Assembly (NCBI GenBank): GCA_947490605.1
Contig: CANLHE010000038.1
Location: forward strand, 1-6,924
Source of the DNA: Actinomycetota bacterium
GTDB lineage: Bacteria; Actinomycetota; Actinomycetes; Nanopelagicales; Nanopelagicaceae
Length of the DNA stretch: 6,924 nucleotides
Direction of reading: 5' to 3'
Shown: one piece after another, positions 1 to 5,573 of the stretch
Layout of the letters: every line of letters begins with the position of its first letter
How positions within the stretch are numbered: position 1 is the stretch's first letter
Translations under genes and position numbers: made by a program
The notes under the pieces: model-generated
What the model was told of the DNA's origin: nothing
Seen by the model: the letters and a program-made list of their open reading frames with translations, nothing else
Databases searched by the model: none

Positions 1-246
1 CGCACTTTACTTGGTGCTAACTCTGGAATTGGCATCAGCCTAGGTGATGATTGTGTAGTCGAAGCTGGGGTTTATATAACAGCTGGATCGAAAATTACTC
101 TTCCTGATAATAAAATTGTTAAGGCAAAAGAATTAAGTGGAGCAAATAACCTACTATTTCGTCGTAATTCACAAAGCGGTGCTTTAGAGGCACTTCCTAA
201 AACTGGTAGCTGGAGTGGCTTAAACTCAATACTTCATAAAAATTAG
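1..246 (+). CDS. dapD: 2,3,4,5-tetrahydropyridine-2,6-dicarboxylate N-succinyltransferase, C-terminal part (5' end outside window)
   Basis: Frame 1 is open from the first base to a TAG at 244-246, giving the last 81 residues of a protein. Residues 4-31 form a left-handed beta-helix segment (LLGANSGIGISLGDD then a VVEAGVYITAG turn), followed by VKAKELSGANNLLFRRNS, a C-terminal signature I recognise from actinobacterial DapD. The enzyme transfers succinyl from succinyl-CoA to tetrahydrodipicolinate in the cytoplasmic succinylase route to meso-diaminopimelate and lysine, which feeds peptidoglycan synthesis. Its stop overlaps the stop of the convergent glycosyltransferase gene by four bases. Start, N-terminal domain and promoter lie upstream of the window. 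The family assignment is firm; the substrate is inferred from family knowledge. Confidence 0.9.
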   Translation, partial: RTLLGANSGIGISLGDDCVVEAGVYITAGSKITLPDNKIVKAKELSGANNLLFRRNSQSGALEALPKTGSWSGLNSILHKN

Positions 247-252
247 TTTTTA
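237..252. terminator. AT-only hairpin at the convergent dapD/glycosyltransferase junction, possible weak bidirectional terminator
   Basis: TAAAAA (237-242) pairs perfectly with TTTTTA (247-252) around the loop TTAG (243-246). The loop holds both stop codons: TAG for dapD on the plus strand and TAA for the glycosyltransferase on the minus strand. A run of seven T follows at 258-264 on the plus strand. The stem contains no G or C, so it would be thermodynamically weak. It may be only a by-product of AT-rich sequence. Confidence 0.3.
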
Positions 253-1217
253 AATAATTTTTTTGGAGAGGTAATAAACCCAATACCCCAAGATATATGC
301 ATTGTTGCTAAAACAAGTGGCATTAATAATTTATCAGCAATTTTCTTACCAATAAATATTCCCCCAATAACAAGTGATGCAAAATATATAAGGATTGGTG
401 TAATGAAAACTGGGTTAATTAAAACGGCAAAAATTATTGATAAAAGAATGACTGACACTGCAATTGGGGGCGCCAGATAACGAAAATTAACTGTATTTTG
501 GTGCTGGCGAGTAATTACTCTGCGCCATCTACCATATTGAAAATACTGTTTAGCAAGTTTTCTAAAAGTATTACGAGGTCGATATGTAACAACTAATCTT
601 GGATCAAACCAAATTAATCCACCATTTTTACGTAACCTGTGATTTAGTTCCCAATCTTGAGCCCGAATATATCTTTCATCAAAGCCGCCAGCAGCTATTA
701 CTGCTGATTTTTTAAAGGTTCCAAGATATACAGTCTCAGATTCACCGGCACTTCCCCCAGTATGAAACTTGGATGACCCAACACCTAACTTAGATCGCAT
801 TGCTTGAGCAATTGTTCGTTGTAACCCTTTATTGCTATCTGCAAACATCAATCCACCAACATTTACTGCACCTTGATTATTCATTATCTCAACTGCTGTT
901 TTAATGTAAGTACTTGAAATCTCAGAGTGGCCATCGATTCGGCAAAGAATTTCATACGAGCTCATTTTTATCGCAAGATTTAAACCAGTAGCAGTTTGCC
1001 CGGATGGATTATTAACTAACTTAATTCGCTTATCAGCAGCGGATAGTTTTTCAGCGATTATTGTGGTTTTATCTATTGAAGGGCCAAGCGCCAAGATGAT
1101 TTCTATGTCTGCTGGATAATCTTGCTTAAGAATTGCTGTGATGCATTGATTCAAATCTCGTTCTTCGTTGAGAATTGGCAAAATAACTGAGACAGGTAGA
1201 AATGATGAAATACTCAT
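243..1217 (-). CDS. Family 2 glycosyltransferase, ExoA-like, membrane associated
   Basis: A 324-residue GT-A fold glycosyltransferase, full length for its family. It opens with VSVILPILNEERDL (9-22), the nucleotide-sugar binding start of GT2 enzymes. The DxD-like metal site is probably R-I-D-G-H (93-97). AQDWELNHRLR (186-196) carries the usual ED/QD catalytic-base region, followed by a QYGRWRR stretch (227-233). Hydrophobic segments at about 251-270, 272-290 and 297-315 should anchor the C-terminus in the membrane. It resembles actinobacterial relatives of succinoglycan synthase ExoA, which often sit beside LCP genes. The likely role is adding a sugar to a lipid-linked envelope glycan on the cytoplasmic face; donor and acceptor cannot be told. 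The ATG at 1217 is supported by a GGAGGA ribosome binding site. It is divergent from the LCP gene, with 59 bases between the two starts. Confidence 0.87.
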   Translation of the reverse strand: MSISSFLPVSVILPILNEERDLNQCITAILKQDYPADIEIILALGPSIDKTTIIAEKLSAADKRIKLVNNPSGQTATGLNLAIKMSSYEILCRIDGHSEISSTYIKTAVEIMNNQGAVNVGGLMFADSNKGLQRTIAQAMRSKLGVGSSKFHTGGSAGESETVYLGTFKKSAVIAAGGFDERYIRAQDWELNHRLRKNGGLIWFDPRLVVTYRPRNTFRKLAKQYFQYGRWRRVITRQHQNTVNFRYLAPPIAVSVILLSIIFAVLINPVFITPILIYFASLVIGGIFIGKKIADKLLMPLVLATMHISWGIGFITSPKKLFKN

Positions 1218-1220
1218 GAC

Positions 1221-1226
1221 TCCTCC
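1221..1226 (-). promoter_or_regulatory. Strong Shine-Dalgarno site of the glycosyltransferase gene
   Basis: On the minus strand GGAGGA stands three bases before the ATG at 1217. It is the only near-perfect Shine-Dalgarno sequence before any gene in this window. It fixes the start and indicates a transcript with a real 5' leader, unlike several neighbours. The AT-rich region upstream on the minus strand (about 1227-1247) holds several possible -10 hexamers and I cannot choose between them. Confidence 0.7.
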
Positions 1227-1257
1227 AATCTATATCTATGCACAATAATTCCCTGCC

Positions 1258-1270
1258 TATAATCTAGGAT
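1258..1270 (+). promoter_or_regulatory. Promoter of the LCP gene: TATAAT and TAGGAT in tandem
   Basis: A perfect TATAAT lies at 1258-1263, immediately followed by TAGGAT at 1265-1270, which ends six bases before the ATG at 1277. If TAGGAT is the -10 element, transcription would begin at or next to the A of the start codon and the mRNA would be leaderless. If TATAAT is used, the leader would be about seven bases, too short for a normal Shine-Dalgarno. The AGGA inside TAGGAT (1266-1269) could be a ribosome site only if transcription starts further upstream. I see no convincing -35 box. Confidence 0.55.
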
Positions 1271-1276
1271 AAGAAG

Positions 1277-2377
1277 ATGAAATCCGCTCGAAGTATCAAG
1301 ATCTTTACTGGGATTTCGATCGCAGTATTGGCGATTTCTGCAATCAGCGCACTTGCCTTTGGCACCGTAACTGCCTCGATCAATAAAATAGATGTTTTTA
1401 GTGGGATCGACAAACGCCCAGAAAAAAAATCCACAGCAATGAATTATCTTTTGGTTGGTTCTGATACTCGTGAAGGTTTGAGTAAAGCAGAGTTAAAGGC
1501 ATTAAGAGTTGGATCTGTTGCAACCGCAGCTGGCAAAAGATCAGACACGATGCTGCTAGTACATATTTCAAAGGCAAGAGATAAAGCAGTCATGATTTCT
1601 ATTCCTCGTGATACTTTCGCGCTGATCCCTGAGCACACATCAAAATCTGGAAAACTTATCCCAGCAGTGTATTCAAAAATTAACTCTTCATTCAATTGGG
1701 GCGGAGCACCACTTCTTATCCAAACAATTGAAGAGATGACAGAACTTAAAATAGACCATTACATAGAGATTAACTTTGCTGGATTTGCAAGAATTGTTGA
1801 TTCAATCGGTGGTGTTGAGGTTTGTACAAAGAAGAATATAAATGATCCAAAAAGTCATTTAATTTTAGAAGCTGGTGTTCACACTCTTAATGGAATCGAA
1901 TCTCTTAAATATGTGAGAACGAGAGAGTTTGATGGCTTGGGAGATCTAGGAAGAATGCAACGCCAACAAGCATTCATGTCTGCAGTACTTCGTAAAGCAA
2001 CTAGCGCTGGGGTGCTTTTAAATCCAGTAACTATGGCTAGCTTTATTAATTCATCTCTTTCAGCAGTAACAACTGATAGTGAACTAAAAAACTCCGAATT
2101 AATTGCATTGGCTAAACAGATGAAGTCACTATCTACTTCAAGTGTTAGAACACTTACCGTCCCACTTTCAAATCTAAATTATTATTCAAATGGTGTTACA
2201 TCGGCTGTTTTATGGGATCCAGTGTTAGCACCTCAACTTTGGACCAGGTTGCGTGAAGATCAAGCAGTGGTGGATGAGGTAGTTGCTTCGCCGTCACCGT
2301 CATCTACAAAATCACCTTCTGTTGAAATAATTGATAAATTTAAAACCCGTACCGCTGAAGATAATGTTTGTCGTTAA
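1277..2377 (+). CDS. LCP (LytR-CpsA-Psr) family cell-wall glycopolymer ligase
   Basis: A 366-residue protein with a short basic N-terminus, one membrane segment (about 8-30) and an extracytoplasmic LCP domain. Conserved LCP motifs appear in order: YLLVGSDTR (57-65), KRSDTMLLVHI (87-97), ISIPRDT (107-113), KIN (134-136), DSIGGVEV (175-182), KYVRTREFD (211-219) and GRMQRQQAF (225-233). The Arg and Asp residues in these motifs bind the polyprenyl pyrophosphate head group in studied homologues. LCP enzymes transfer undecaprenyl-linked glycopolymers (teichoic acid, capsule, arabinogalactan) to peptidoglycan outside the membrane. The C-terminus (338-366) is a Ser/Pro-rich tail ending N-V-C-R; there is no LytR_C domain. 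The only cysteines are C183 and C364. The neighbouring glycosyltransferase and ugd fit an envelope-polysaccharide role; the polymer itself is unknown. Confidence 0.93.
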   Translation: MKSARSIKIFTGISIAVLAISAISALAFGTVTASINKIDVFSGIDKRPEKKSTAMNYLLVGSDTREGLSKAELKALRVGSVATAAGKRSDTMLLVHISKARDKAVMISIPRDTFALIPEHTSKSGKLIPAVYSKINSSFNWGGAPLLIQTIEEMTELKIDHYIEINFAGFARIVDSIGGVEVCTKKNINDPKSHLILEAGVHTLNGIESLKYVRTREFDGLGDLGRMQRQQAFMSAVLRKATSAGVLLNPVTMASFINSSLSAVTTDSELKNSELIALAKQMKSLSTSSVRTLTVPLSNLNYYSNGVTSAVLWDPVLAPQLWTRLREDQAVVDEVVASPSPSSTKSPSVEIIDKFKTRTAEDNVCR

Positions 2378-2393
2378 ATACTAGGAATTTAGG

Positions 2394-2399
2394 TAGGCT
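2394..2399 (+). promoter_or_regulatory. Candidate -10 element (TAGGCT) of ugd
   Basis: TAGGCT ends six bases before the ATG at 2406, the same spacing as TAGGAT before the LCP gene. The 28-base gap between the LCP stop and ugd holds no good Shine-Dalgarno; the AGG within this motif is the closest match. The site could give ugd its own leaderless transcript in addition to read-through from the LCP gene. I see no clear -35 box. Confidence 0.4.
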
Positions 2400-2405
2400 T
2401 CATTT

Positions 2406-3722
2406 ATGACATTAAAACTCTCGGTAATTGGTACTGGTTACTTGGGAGCTACTCACGCAGCTTGCATGGCAAGTTTGGGATTTGAAGTTATTGGCTTTGA
2501 TACTGAAGCAAGTAAAATTGATCTGTTATCAAAAGGGAAAGTTCCATTTTATGAGCCAGATTTAGAAGAGCTGCTTGCTGAACAAATTAAAGCCGGCCGA
2601 CTTAGCTTTACCAAAGATATTGCGGAATTGGCAGATGTTGATGTTCATTTTATTTGTGTTGGAACACCGCAAGTTAAGGGTGGGAATGCTGCCGATTTAA
2701 CCTATGTAAATTCTGCCCTTGAATCAATTGCAAAAATTGTAAAACCTGGCGGGCTAGTTGTTGGAAAATCAACCGTTCCAGTTGGCACCGCTACAAGATT
2801 ACGCAATAGATTAATTGAATTAAATCCAAAAGCAGATCTTGCTTGGAATCCAGAGTTTCTGCGAGAAGGATTTGCAGTAGAAGATACCCTTCGACCAAAT
2901 CGATTAGTAGTCGGTGTTACAAATGATCAATCGGAAAAAATCCTTAAAGAGGTATATGCCACAAATCTAAAAGAAAATACTCCATGGGTAAGGGCTAATC
3001 TTCCAACTGCCGAGCTAGTTAAGGTAGCCGCGAACTCATTTTTAGCAACTAAAATTTCCTTTATTAACGCGATGGCAGAGATTTGTGAAGCTGCCGGTGG
3101 TGATGTAACGATTCTTGCTAAAGCAATCGGATATGACCCAAGAATTGGAAACCGTTTCTTACAAGCTGGAATTGGTTTCGGTGGTGGGTGTCTGCCGAAA
3201 GATATTCGTGCATTTATGGCCCGTGCTGAAGAGTTAGGTGCTAAACAAGCAGTTGAGTTTCTAAAAGAAGTTGATGCAATTAATTTACGTGCTCGTCAGA
3301 GAATCATCGAATTAGTAAGAAAAGATCTATCAGAGGATCTGGTTGGCAAGAAAGTAGCAATTTTAGGAGCTGCGTTTAAGCCAGATAGTGATGATGTTCG
3401 AGATTCCCCAGCCCTAGATATTGCTGCCCAAATTCAGGCAGCGGGCGCGGTCGTAACGGTTCATGATCCAAAGGCAATTGCAAATGCTCAAAAACGTTTC
3501 CCAGCATTGAAGTTTGCTGAAGATATAAATAGCACACTTAAAGATGCCGAAATTGTTCTTCACCTTACTGAGTGGAAAATTTATCGTGAGATTAAACCTG
3601 AACAAGTTAAATCCTTAGTTAAAACAGCAATCATGATCGATGGTAGAAATGCCTTAGATCGCGATGCATGGCGATCAGCTGGCTGGAAATTTAGAGCACT
3701 TGGGCGTACCGATAATGAGTGA
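2406..3722 (+). CDS. ugd: UDP-glucose 6-dehydrogenase
   Basis: A 438-residue cytoplasmic enzyme of the UDP-glucose/GDP-mannose dehydrogenase family, normal length. It performs the two-step NAD-dependent oxidation of UDP-glucose to UDP-glucuronate. The N-terminal Rossmann motif is VIGTGYLG (7-14) with acidic FD at 31-32. KSTVPVGT (121-128) and WNPEFLREG (147-155) line the active site. The central helical domain has ELVKVAANSFLATKISFIN (203-221), with the usual Lys and Asn. The catalytic cysteine is C262 in FGGGCLPKD (258-266). The C-terminal UDP-binding domain starts near 315 and carries FKPDSDDVRDSP (324-335). All catalytic residues I know for the family are present. UDP-glucuronate would feed an envelope polysaccharide, consistent with the LCP and glycosyltransferase genes next door. 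A related UDP-sugar dehydrogenase (for example UDP-ManNAc) is possible but less likely. The next gene starts inside its last codons. Confidence 0.93.
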   Translation: MTLKLSVIGTGYLGATHAACMASLGFEVIGFDTEASKIDLLSKGKVPFYEPDLEELLAEQIKAGRLSFTKDIAELADVDVHFICVGTPQVKGGNAADLTYVNSALESIAKIVKPGGLVVGKSTVPVGTATRLRNRLIELNPKADLAWNPEFLREGFAVEDTLRPNRLVVGVTNDQSEKILKEVYATNLKENTPWVRANLPTAELVKVAANSFLATKISFINAMAEICEAAGGDVTILAKAIGYDPRIGNRFLQAGIGFGGGCLPKDIRAFMARAEELGAKQAVEFLKEVDAINLRARQRIIELVRKDLSEDLVGKKVAILGAAFKPDSDDVRDSPALDIAAQIQAAGAVVTVHDPKAIANAQKRFPALKFAEDINSTLKDAEIVLHLTEWKIYREIKPEQVKSLVKTAIMIDGRNALDRDAWRSAGWKFRALGRTDNE

Positions 3723-4107
3723 TCAGATAGATCAAATGCTTGGATTAAAAACTTGGGCAATTGTTGGTTTAAGTAATAATTCTGAGCGCGCTGCCTATCG
3801 CGTTGCAAAAGTTTTAATTGAAAACGGTCATCAAGTGATTCCAGTACACCCAAAAGCAGAGGTTGTTCATGGCCAAATTGGGTATGCAAAATTATCTGAT
3901 ATCCCAGTTCCTATTGATGTAGTAGATATTTTTGTAAATTCAGCACTTGCTGGCTCAGTTGTTGATGAAGCAATCAAAATTGGCGCAAAAGGAGTTTGGC
4001 TACAACTAGATGTAATTGATGCTGGCGCGGTAGCGCGAGCACACGACTCTGGGTTGCTTGCCGTAATGAATCATTGCCCAGCAATTGAGTATAAAAAGCG
4101 AGCTTAG
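3715..4107 (+). CDS. CoA_binding_2 / YccU-type Rossmann protein
   Basis: A 130-residue single-domain protein of the YccU/CoA_binding_2 (COG1832) type, complete in length. AIVGLSNNSERAAY (15-28) is the nucleotide-binding loop. VIPVHPK (41-47), VDIFVNS (70-76), GAKGVWLQLDV (90-100) and VMNHCPAIEY (117-126) are the family's other conserved blocks. The fold is related to the CoA-binding domain of succinyl-CoA synthetase, but the cellular role is not established and I propose none. I chose the ATG at 3715, which overlaps the ugd stop by eight bases, because an ATG at 3664 would add 17 residues lying inside ugd with no family similarity. No Shine-Dalgarno is evident, so translation is probably coupled to ugd. 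The gene ends two bases from the convergent PurK-like gene. Confidence 0.85.
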   Translation: MSDQIDQMLGLKTWAIVGLSNNSERAAYRVAKVLIENGHQVIPVHPKAEVVHGQIGYAKLSDIPVPIDVVDIFVNSALAGSVVDEAIKIGAKGVWLQLDVIDAGAVARAHDSGLLAVMNHCPAIEYKKRA

Positions 4108-4115
4108 TTTTACTC
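4087..4115. terminator. Imperfect hairpin across the convergent CoA-binding/PurK-like junction
   Basis: GAGTA-T-AAA (4087-4095) can pair with TTTTACTC (4108-4115) with one bulged T. An inner AAGC/GCTT (4096-4099 with 4102-4105) can extend the stem. The structure covers both stop codons (TAG 4105-4107 plus; TAA 4112-4110 minus). No clear T-tract follows on either strand, and the stem is weak. It is listed only because the two genes are two bases apart and no other terminator is visible. Confidence 0.2.
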
Positions 4116-4931
4116 CTCTATTTCACCACTGTAATACTGTTGAGCATGAATAATTTCAGTTAGCAAACTCTCCAAATAATCGCCAGAGACTGCAACTTGA
4201 TTAATAGATTGATCAAACTTTAAATTTGGATTGCGCGCCATTAAGTGCAAATATGGACGATAGTTATCACTCTTTGGATCTGTTACTAAAGATCCAGTAA
4301 CTGTGAATTGATTGATAATTTCAGTACTTCCAAGTGGTAAATCTAGAACTGCTCTTAAATATTGCTCGAAATAATTTGAAGTAGAGTTAATCTGAGTCCA
4401 AAATTTCGCTTTGGGTGCAAGCCAATTAATGCTTATCAATTTTTTATGATCATTTGCATCAACTAATAATTCAAATCCACCAACAAGCCCGACCTCAGCC
4501 GCAAGACTTAATGCTGATATCTGAATATCTTTAGCTTGCTGATCGCTTATGCCAGGTAGTGGTGTGATTGTTAAGTTATCCGTGATTAATGTTATGGGCC
4601 AGCTACTAGCTTGGTCGTGAGCAGATCTTGCAATTAAAATTGAAATGCAATCTCCGCTAGCTAGGTTTTTTTCAATTGAATCAAGTTGTTCCAAAGTTTT
4701 AGAGCATGGATATACCCGAACTCCTGCCCGCTCGGCTGTCTTAATTGCTGAAATATCAACCATCTCTGGGTCAATACAAACAATGTCACATTCTTTGGCG
4801 AAATCAATTAACTTATCTGCCGTACGGGCATCCCTTGAGAATTTAAAACCAATTCCGAGTTTATTAGCTTCGGTTTGATAGATACTTTGCGCCCACTCAC
4901 TTGAAATAAGGCCAACGGTTGGGAAACTCAT
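4110..4931 (-). CDS. Degenerate, internally shortened PurK-like (ATP-grasp) protein, probable pseudoenzyme
   Basis: A 273-residue protein that aligns by eye to PurK (N5-carboxyaminoimidazole ribonucleotide synthase, usually about 350-390 residues) at both ends but not in the middle. Residues 4-90 match the pre-ATP-grasp domain, including CDIVCIDPEMV (48-58) and AGVRVYP (69-75). Then ISILIARSAHD (96-106) matches the family block that normally comes about 90 residues later. AAEVGLVGGFELLV (144-157), NYFEQYLRAVLDLPLGST (186-203) and YRPYLHLMARNPNLK (224-238) match the PurK C-terminus. Missing or changed are the GGGQL loop (SSEWAQ here, 10-15), the lysine/glycine-rich ATP loop, the metal-binding N-E (N-W here, 169-170) and the HNSGH motif. 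It is therefore unlikely to catalyse the PurK reaction. The frame is intact over 273 codons, which argues for a retained function, though early decay is possible. It is divergent from maf by 20 bases. Confidence 0.72.
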   Translation of the reverse strand: MSFPTVGLISSEWAQSIYQTEANKLGIGFKFSRDARTADKLIDFAKECDIVCIDPEMVDISAIKTAERAGVRVYPCSKTLEQLDSIEKNLASGDCISILIARSAHDQASSWPITLITDNLTITPLPGISDQQAKDIQISALSLAAEVGLVGGFELLVDANDHKKLISINWLAPKAKFWTQINSTSNYFEQYLRAVLDLPLGSTEIINQFTVTGSLVTDPKSDNYRPYLHLMARNPNLKFDQSINQVAVSGDYLESLLTEIIHAQQYYSGEIEE

Positions 4932-4935
4932 GTAA

Positions 4936-4947
4936 TAAGGTTACCTT
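4936..4947. promoter_or_regulatory. Overlapping bidirectional promoter between the PurK-like gene and maf
   Basis: The 20-base gap contains the 11-base palindrome AAGGT-T-ACCTT (4937-4947). On the plus strand TAAGGT (4936-4941) lies ten bases before the maf ATG. On the minus strand TAACCT (4943-4938) lies exactly six bases before the ATG of the PurK-like gene. Both are TANNNT -10 hexamers and share most of their bases, so one element may open both promoters. The plus transcript would have a leader of about three or four bases and the minus one none. A repressor binding the palindrome is an alternative reading. Confidence 0.5.
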
Positions 4948-4951
4948 CATT

Positions 4952-5551
4952 ATGGTTCAAGTAATCCTCGCCTCATCCTCCACCTCGCGCCTTCGCCTTC
5001 TTGAAAGTGCTGGCATTACCCCTAAAGTGTTAATAAGTGGTGTTGATGAAGAAGCCTCCGAGTTTGATTTACTTTCACCATCTGAACTAGTAATTGCGTT
5101 AGCGATACTTAAAGCTCACACTGTTAAAGAAAGCGCTCCAAAAAATTCATTAATTATTGGTTGTGATTCAACATTTGAATTTAACGGAAAATCTTTAGGC
5201 AAGCCTGGTAATCGTGAGAACGCTATTGCGCGGTGCAAAGAGCTAAGCGGAAAGTCTGGTTACCTGCATACTGGTCATTGTTTAATTGATTTAAAACAAG
5301 GAATTGAGTTAAGTGAGCGATCAACTGCAAAAGTGCAATTTGCGCAAATGACTGAGGCAGAAATTATTGATTATGTTGATTCCGGTGAGCCACTTAATGT
5401 TGCTGGTGGTTTCACATTAGATGGGTTAAGTGCACCTTTTATTACAAACATTGAAGGTGATCCAAGCGGAATCATTGGTTTATCCCTACCCCTGCTTCGC
5501 AAGATGATTATCTCCCTTGGTTATAGCTGGCCAGAGTTAAAAAATAAGTAA
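4952..5551 (+). CDS. maf: Maf-family nucleotide pyrophosphatase
   Basis: A 199-residue protein of the Maf/HAM1-like fold, standard length. Maf proteins hydrolyse nucleoside triphosphates, including modified ones, to the monophosphate and pyrophosphate in the cytoplasm, and some influence septum formation. Family motifs are VILASSSTSRLRLLESAGI (4-22), GCDST (70-74, catalytic Asp), LGKP (82-85), LHTGHCLID (105-113), NVAGGFTLDG (149-158) and GDPSGIIGLSLPLL (169-182). The HTGHC and GGFTLDG wording is of the actinobacterial kind; I cannot assign dTTP/UTP versus m7GTP preference. The ATG at 4952 is chosen because the protein then begins M-V-Q-V-I-L-A-S-S-S as in the family; an in-frame ATG at 4919 would add 11 residues lying partly inside the divergent gene. 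No Shine-Dalgarno is present, which fits a near-leaderless mRNA. Confidence 0.9.
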   Translation: MVQVILASSSTSRLRLLESAGITPKVLISGVDEEASEFDLLSPSELVIALAILKAHTVKESAPKNSLIIGCDSTFEFNGKSLGKPGNRENAIARCKELSGKSGYLHTGHCLIDLKQGIELSERSTAKVQFAQMTEAEIIDYVDSGEPLNVAGGFTLDGLSAPFITNIEGDPSGIIGLSLPLLRKMIISLGYSWPELKNK

Positions 5552-5556
5552 TAATT

Positions 5557-5562
5557 TAGGAT
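5557..5562 (+). promoter_or_regulatory. Candidate -10 element (TAGGAT) before the purine nucleoside phosphorylase gene
   Basis: TAGGAT, identical to the motif before the LCP gene, lies in the 22-base gap after maf and 11 bases before the ATG at 5574. It would give a leader of about four or five bases. The AGGA at 5558-5561 is too far (12 bases) to be a good Shine-Dalgarno. The gene may also be read through from maf. Confidence 0.35.
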
Positions 5563-5573
5563 AAGTTTCTCGC

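Noticed and set aside
1444..1695. Minus-strand open frame of 83 codons inside the LCP gene
   Set aside because: It is antisense to conserved LCP motifs, its product matches nothing I know, and it has no ribosome site. It is a shadow of the real frame.
3720..3734. Inverted repeat TGATC-AGATA-GATCA at the end of ugd
   Set aside because: Five-base arms lie within the first codons of the CoA-binding gene with no T-tract. It is likely chance and would terminate a gene that has just begun.
3414..3889. Two overlapping minus-strand open frames (3414-3605 and 3581-3889) across the end of ugd and the start of the CoA-binding gene
   Set aside because: Both strands cannot plausibly code here. The plus-strand products carry clear family motifs, whereas these have none.
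3715..4107. Possibility that the small gene beside the PurK-like gene is purE
   Set aside because: It lacks the PurE N-terminal GSxSD and SAHR motifs and instead shows the CoA_binding_2 blocks, including the C-terminal HCPAIEY.
4645..4878. Plus-strand open frame of 77 codons inside the PurK-like gene
   Set aside because: It is antisense to the recognisable PurK N-terminal domain. I considered whether the degenerate gene might instead be noise and this frame real, but the product has no recognisable features.
4110..4931. Possibility that the PurK-like gene is a frameshifted full-length purK
   Set aside because: The frame is continuous from 4931 to 4110, and the N- and C-terminal family blocks are joined directly with no extra DNA that could encode the missing core. 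It is a deletion, not a frameshift.
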